A DNA stretch of 64,000 bases from an uncultured Bacteroides sp. (GTDB lineage: Bacteria; Bacteroidota; Bacteroidia; Bacteroidales; Bacteroidaceae): the NCBI GenBank assembly GCA_937890825.1, contig CALADS010000074.1, positions 1 through 64,000 on the forward strand, in the 5' to 3' direction. A model generated the notes under the pieces. That model did not search any database. It was not told the origin of the DNA and saw only the letters and a list, made by a program, of their open reading frames with translations. The position numbers were made by a program, and so were the translations under genes. Below are positions 60,027 to 64,000 of this stretch, one piece after another. The stretch's first letter is position 1. Every line of letters starts with the position of its first letter.

Positions 60027-60449
60027 TTATATATTAAAACGTTTATTTTCCAAATAGCTCTGCAGGATGATGGTAGCACTGATCTCGTCTACCAAAGCCT
60101 TGTTCTGCCTGTCTTTCTTCTTCAATCCGGCTTCCAGCATGGTGCGGTGCGCCAGCACCGATGTGAAGCGTTCATCCACAAACTCCACAGGCATATCAGG
60201 AAGTTTTTTCTTGAGCGAACGCACAAAGGGCTCTATGTACTTCATACTTTCCGACTGCTCATTATTCATCTGCTTAGGCAGCCCTATCACAATTCGCTCT
60301 ACCGGCTCTTTCTGTATATAGTCTGAAAGAAAGGCCAGCAGGGTATGCGTGGGCACCGTAGTCAACCCATTGGCAATCATCTGCAAAGTGTCCGTAACGG
60401 CTATTCCCGTACGTTTTCGTCCATAATCTATTGCTAAAATTCTACTCAT
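60027..60449 (-). CDS. ruvX: putative pre-16S rRNA nuclease / Holliday-junction resolvase-like RuvX (YqgF)
   Basis: A 140-residue RNase H-fold protein from ATG 60449 (MSRILAIDYGRKRTG). Motifs: DYGRKRTGIAVTD at 7-19, IVIGLPKQMN near 58-67, VDERFTSVLA near 97-106 and the final acidic VDEISATIILQSYL near 121-134. E. coli YqgF trims 16S rRNA ends; the resolvase name is older. The frame extends upstream to 60521 but similarity starts at MSRIL. Cotranscribed with def. Confidence 0.95.
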   Translation of the reverse strand: MSRILAIDYGRKRTGIAVTDTLQMIANGLTTVPTHTLLAFLSDYIQKEPVERIVIGLPKQMNNEQSESMKYIEPFVRSLKKKLPDMPVEFVDERFTSVLAHRTMLEAGLKKKDRQNKALVDEISATIILQSYLENKRFNI

Positions 60450-60490
60450 ATCAGTTTGCAAAATTACGGATAATTCTTTGATACACAAAA

Positions 60491-60518
60491 AAAGGCATCC
60501 GAAATTACGGATGCCTTT
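60491..60518 (-). terminator. terminator after the OmpA-family gene
   Basis: AAAGGCATCCG (60491-60501) pairs with CGGATGCCTTT (60508-60518); on the minus strand it is followed by a T-run. It ends the three-gene YjbH-DUF3869-OmpA transcript. Confidence 0.9.
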
Positions 60519-60555
60519 CATTATAGGTTGTATACCCGGTGAGGTTATTTGGGAA

Positions 60556-61713
60556 TTATTCCAAGATTACCACACGGTTCAAGAAGTTCTTTTCGAACAT
60601 ATTGTCCTTACCTCCGAAACCTACAAGTTCCAATTGGTCTTTGTCTACACCTTCTGCGATGAGTGCATCGTAAACCACTTGTGCACGCATTTCAGAGAGT
60701 TTCTGGTTTCTGGCAGCGCTACCGGTAGCCTTATCGGCATAACCAGCTACTTTATACTTCTTATCAGGGTTAGCTTTCAGCGTCTTAGCAGCCAGTTTGA
60801 TGTTTACCTTGCCGTAATCGTCGAGCTGTGCACTGCCAATCTTAAAGAAGATAGCACGGATACCAGCTGTCTGCACTTCCTTAGTAACTTCTACTGTCTT
60901 GCCTTCAGCGTTAGCCAAAGCATTTCTGGTCTGAGCCAAGTCTGCCTGAGTCTGCGCCAACTCACTGCGATACTTGTTGATTTCGTCATTCAAGGCATCT
61001 TTCTCTGCCTGAGAAGTAGCCGGAGCAAACTTCTTACCGCCGAAAGTATAGGCTACACCTAAGTTCAGACGTCCGGTAGCTTCTGCCTTTTGGCAATCAC
61101 TACCCATACCAAATATAGACGGAGCTACACCTGCACGAGCTTCTAAATTAATGGCCCAATATTTATTGAAATTGTAAGCCAAGCCCAGACCTACGGTAGC
61201 ACCTACGCGTATTTTGGCATCATCAGACACAAAATGATTTTTGGGAGTCAGCGTAATAGACTCATCCTGTCCCCATTCCATATTACCACCTTGTCCTTCA
61301 AACACTACTTGTCCAGATACAGCAGAGGAAATATTGATAGTAGGACCACCGAACAGATATACATCCAAGGCACGTTCTACGTTCTTGTTGCCAAACAGAC
61401 TGTTCAGATTAATCATAGCATCCAGATTCAGTTCACCAAATTTCTTGCAATACGCACTGAAACCGTTATTCTGCTTTTCCAAACTCTGCCATCCACCGCC
61501 AAGTACACCTCTTACGCCCCAAGTAGGAGTGATATATTTACCTACCTGTACGTTCAGATTGAATGTAGGAGAGTTTAAACCATCGTTGAAGACAGCCATG
61601 GTTCCCACACCCGCACCGACAAATAAATTATCGGAGAATTTAGCCTTTTCCTGAGCGTGTGCCATTGAAGCACCAGCCAGGATAAGGGATAATGTTAGTA
61701 ATCTATAATTCAT
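60556..61713 (-). CDS. OmpA-family outer-membrane protein
   Basis: A 385-residue protein with signal peptide (MNYRLLTLSLILAGASMAHAQ), an eight-strand-type barrel to about residue 235 (FVGAGVGTMAVFNDG, YITPTWGVRGVLGGG, LGLAYNFNKYWAINLEARAG, NLGVAYTFGG), a coiled-coil neck (EKDALNDEINKYRSELAQTQ and on, 238-270) and a C-terminal OmpA peptidoglycan-binding domain (residues 285-385, with KVAGYADKATGSAARNQKLSEMRA, NRVVILE). It is an abundant-porin type of Bacteroides. The preceding DUF3869 gene may be cotranscribed. Confidence 0.92.
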   Translation of the reverse strand: MNYRLLTLSLILAGASMAHAQEKAKFSDNLFVGAGVGTMAVFNDGLNSPTFNLNVQVGKYITPTWGVRGVLGGGWQSLEKQNNGFSAYCKKFGELNLDAMINLNSLFGNKNVERALDVYLFGGPTINISSAVSGQVVFEGQGGNMEWGQDESITLTPKNHFVSDDAKIRVGATVGLGLAYNFNKYWAINLEARAGVAPSIFGMGSDCQKAEATGRLNLGVAYTFGGKKFAPATSQAEKDALNDEINKYRSELAQTQADLAQTRNALANAEGKTVEVTKEVQTAGIRAIFFKIGSAQLDDYGKVNIKLAAKTLKANPDKKYKVAGYADKATGSAARNQKLSEMRAQVVYDALIAEGVDKDQLELVGFGGKDNMFEKNFLNRVVILE

Positions 61714-61779
61714 TGTTACTTATTCTTTTTTGAAGTATCAGCAAATGGTGCATAAGCACCTCATCTATCTAAACATGGT

Positions 61780-62724
61780 TTACTTACCACCTACACCACC
61801 ACCGGCGTTGTTGTCGCTACCGTGACCGTGGCCGTGACCTACAGTCGTACCGTCAGCAGTAGCTGTTACTGTACTCATACCACAGAATGTATAAGAACCA
61901 TCTACGTAATAAGTCACGTCGTTCACAGTAGTGCTAAAACGAGCTTGCTGAATATAAGCTTCTGTAGAAATATTGAAAACTACTTCGTCAGCAGCTTCAG
62001 TCAGCGTGAATGAAATCGGCATGGTTCCGTCAGCAGGTTTGCTGGCAAATTCTTTCACCTGAGCCTTCAGGTTAGCCTTAGCCACTTCAACATCAGCTGC
62101 TGCAGCACGAGTTGTCAAAGTCTTCAAGTTAGTTTCAATTTCCTTGTAAAGAGCTTCCTTCTGCTCAGAGCTCATATAAGGATTAGCAGCAGGAATGGTA
62201 ACGTTGGTCGTGTATTGTACGTCTTGCTTCCAGCCGTCTACCGGAGTCTGTGCATTAACTTTATCTTTCAATTCTTCAGTTTCAGTAGGCTTGCCCTGCA
62301 CTTGCACATCATTAGTAGATTCGTCTACTACGATTTCAGCCAATACAAAGTTGATAGGCAATGTCATCATAGTACCTTTTACCGGAGCAGGCACAGAAAT
62401 CTTTTTAGAAGAAGTCATATATCCTTCTTTCTTTGCTGTAATTTCCAATTCTGTAGCCTCAGTTACAGGAATCAATTCTGCTACAGCTTCACCATTTTTG
62501 TTAGTATAAGCTACGCCATCTAGCAATTCACCCTTGTTAGAAGAAGCACTCAACTGAACAAAGATTACACCATTAGGAGTTTCAGGAAAGCTCACTTCCG
62601 GATTTGTGATTTCAATATTAGGAACATCTACAGTGAAATCTTCCTTTTCACAACTAGTCAGTGAAATACCTGTCATTGCAACAACTGCCATGAACAATTT
62701 AGCATTCATTTTTACTTTTTTCAT
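61780..62724 (-). CDS. DUF3869-type lipoprotein with His-Gly tail
   Basis: A 314-residue lipoprotein: hydrophobic leader then ISLTSC (Cys near 25) and EKEDFTVDVPN. Two Ig-like or carboxypeptidase-regulatory-like beta domains follow (GELLDGVAYTNKNGEAVAELIP near 65-85, TELEITAKKEGYMTSSKKISVP), then a helical part and a beta end. The C-terminus is GHGHGHGSDNNAGGG, a repeated His-Gly tail that might bind metal. I recognise it, with moderate certainty, as the DUF3869 family of Bacteroides, function unknown. It lies 28 bases after the YjbH-like gene. Confidence 0.6.
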   Translation of the reverse strand: MKKVKMNAKLFMAVVAMTGISLTSCEKEDFTVDVPNIEITNPEVSFPETPNGVIFVQLSASSNKGELLDGVAYTNKNGEAVAELIPVTEATELEITAKKEGYMTSSKKISVPAPVKGTMMTLPINFVLAEIVVDESTNDVQVQGKPTETEELKDKVNAQTPVDGWKQDVQYTTNVTIPAANPYMSSEQKEALYKEIETNLKTLTTRAAAADVEVAKANLKAQVKEFASKPADGTMPISFTLTEAADEVVFNISTEAYIQQARFSTTVNDVTYYVDGSYTFCGMSTVTATADGTTVGHGHGHGSDNNAGGGVGGK

Positions 62725-62752
62725 TTTCGTCTAAATTATTAAAAATTAAAAT

Positions 62753-63997
62753 TCACTCTAAAATTTGCGATTTTATGTAATATGGGTTAAATCGGTTCTC
62801 CTTCACTAGGGTCTGATCGGCCGTTACAAAAGGCATCTTATAATACTTGGCTTCATTACCCGCATTGTAAGAAATGCCCGTAACAGGCGAAGTAGACACT
62901 CTCGGAATGTATCCTCTTCGTTTATATTTATAAGGCGGAAGAGAAACTGCTATCTTAAATCCGCCATTACTCTTAGCATGCTGTGCCTTCATGGCATAGA
63001 ATCCAATAGAGCAATACTTAAAATGGCGAATCATTTCCACCCTCACACCTTTCTCTTTCTGTAGATATTGTTCAGCCCTTACTTTAAACTGAGTTTGAAA
63101 CATGGGCCAGTAGAAATTACCGCCCACCGACCAATAGCATCGTTTCTGCCCGTTATAAACAAAGGAATCCAAGCCGTCGAAATAGCCGATACCTACCAGT
63201 CCTACCTTTCCTTCCACGGAAAAGCGTTCATCCTTGAATGGATGAAAGAAACTGAGTTCTCCTCCGTACGTTCGGGTATCAAAAACACCTACAACACCTT
63301 TTAGCCATATATTATAAGGTAATCTCACTTGCTGTTCCAATGTCAAATAACCCGGACGAACTTTTTCCATCTCATGGTAATAGCCATCATTATACACCGG
63401 GAATATCACTTGCGCCGTAAGTTTGGAGCCCTTCCATAAAGAAATTTCCACTGCCGGACTCAATTCAACACAAGCCTGATACACCTGCGTAACTATCACA
63501 TTTTTAAAATACAGCTGCGGATAAACCAAAATATCAACCTTGAACAAAGAGCTATTTTTTCTCTTTACCTTGCGCACTTCCTGCCAGGAATCGCCTAAAT
63601 CATAACTTACATTCCAGTCTGCCCGTTCAGCTTTTACTATGCTATCACCTTTTACCGGGTGATAATAAAGAGAAATTTGAGGAACATTATTGTCCAACAC
63701 CACAATGCGGCAAGGTTTTCCTTCCGGCAATCCCATCTGTTGAATCACATCCACAGCTTTGGCTATACCCACTCCATTCAGACGATATGCTTCATTCTGC
63801 AGTACAAATACTCTTTCCACTTCGGTATCTGTATATCCAACATTTTCAAAACCCATTTTCACGAGAGCATCTACAACTATTTCACCTGTTTGGCTCCATC
63901 CTTTCAATGGATGTAAACAGCCTACCAAGAGCACTACAAGAAACGCTAAAACCCTCGTAATCAAGCATCTTACAATGTTAGACTTAACATCTCTCAT
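62753..63997 (-). CDS. YjbH-domain outer-membrane protein
   Basis: A 414-residue exported protein with a strong signal segment (ITRVLAFLVVLLVGCLHPLKGWSQ, about 13-36; the Cys could be a lipobox). The N-terminal part (ALVKMGFENVGYTDTEVERVFVLQNEAYRLNG, in two strands) and the barrel-like end match the YjbH-domain group, tied in enterobacteria to exopolysaccharide secretion. Many amphipathic strands (RCYWSVGGNFYWPMFQTQFKVRAEQYLQ) support an outer-membrane barrel. The ATG at 63997 is within the window, so the gene is complete unless a start lies further out. No polysaccharide genes are seen here. Confidence 0.6.
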   Translation of the reverse strand: MRDVKSNIVRCLITRVLAFLVVLLVGCLHPLKGWSQTGEIVVDALVKMGFENVGYTDTEVERVFVLQNEAYRLNGVGIAKAVDVIQQMGLPEGKPCRIVVLDNNVPQISLYYHPVKGDSIVKAERADWNVSYDLGDSWQEVRKVKRKNSSLFKVDILVYPQLYFKNVIVTQVYQACVELSPAVEISLWKGSKLTAQVIFPVYNDGYYHEMEKVRPGYLTLEQQVRLPYNIWLKGVVGVFDTRTYGGELSFFHPFKDERFSVEGKVGLVGIGYFDGLDSFVYNGQKRCYWSVGGNFYWPMFQTQFKVRAEQYLQKEKGVRVEMIRHFKYCSIGFYAMKAQHAKSNGGFKIAVSLPPYKYKRRGYIPRVSTSPVTGISYNAGNEAKYYKMPFVTADQTLVKENRFNPYYIKSQILE

Positions 63998-64000
63998 CTT

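Overview
The window reads as a chromosomal segment of a Bacteroidales bacterium, most likely Bacteroides, Phocaeicola or a close relative; the species cannot be fixed from sequence alone. The grounds are: promoters of the Bacteroidota type (a -7 box of the form TAnnTTTG, sometimes with TTTG about 18 bases upstream); PCMD, DUF4831, DUF4837 and DUF3869 protein families; a DAHP synthase fused to chorismate mutase; SusD-era style lipoproteins and beta-barrels; and a structured RNA directly after rplT, as known for the Bacteroidales-1 RNA. Most of the window is core genome. There is no prophage, insertion sequence, integrase or CRISPR array.

Layout. 1-3.8 kb is a loose accessory patch: a metallophosphoesterase, a GNAT acetyltransferase, a decayed second copy of the phosphoesterase 3' end, an RmlD-like reductase and a small unknown gene. 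3.8-10 kb holds a cysteine desulfidase-like enzyme, two PCMD-domain lipoproteins, an outer-membrane barrel and an Rpn/PD-(D/E)XK nuclease. 10-18 kb has aroC, an M20 dipeptidase, topB, a DUF4831 protein and an MFS carrier. 18.2-24.5 kb is a seven-gene minus-strand operon (rlmN, DUF4837, pdxA, sigma-54 activator, lptE, TPR-like protein, secG). 24.7-32.2 kb is a second minus-strand operon (coaX, outer-membrane protein, TPR protein, lptC, CNNM/CorC protein, ppiD-like chaperone). Together these two carry much envelope-assembly machinery. 32.7-37.4 kb has recJ, recQ and a TPR protein.

37.4-41.8 kb is the aromatic amino-acid operon pheA, aminotransferase, DAHP synthase-chorismate mutase, tyrA. A short Phe/Tyr-rich leader peptide and mutually exclusive hairpins precede it, the arrangement of a classical transcription attenuator. 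This is the strongest regulatory finding in the window. 41.8-48.2 kb is carbohydrate use: GH95 fucosidase, GH36 alpha-galactosidase and nagA. 48.2-53.5 kb has an OmpA-type lipoprotein, tRNA-Thr(CGT), mltG, iorA, iorB and a broken phenylacetate-CoA ligase that lost roughly 330 bases, apparently between short repeats.

53.5-60.5 kb on the minus strand runs ruvX, def, a large TPR protein, thrS, infC, rpmI, rplT and then the Bacteroidales-1-like RNA. 60.5-64 kb carries an OmpA-family porin, a DUF3869 lipoprotein and a YjbH-domain protein. Three intergenic places hold small 21-22 base tandem repeats (about 365, 12790 and 44500), two of them strongly palindromic; their meaning is unknown.
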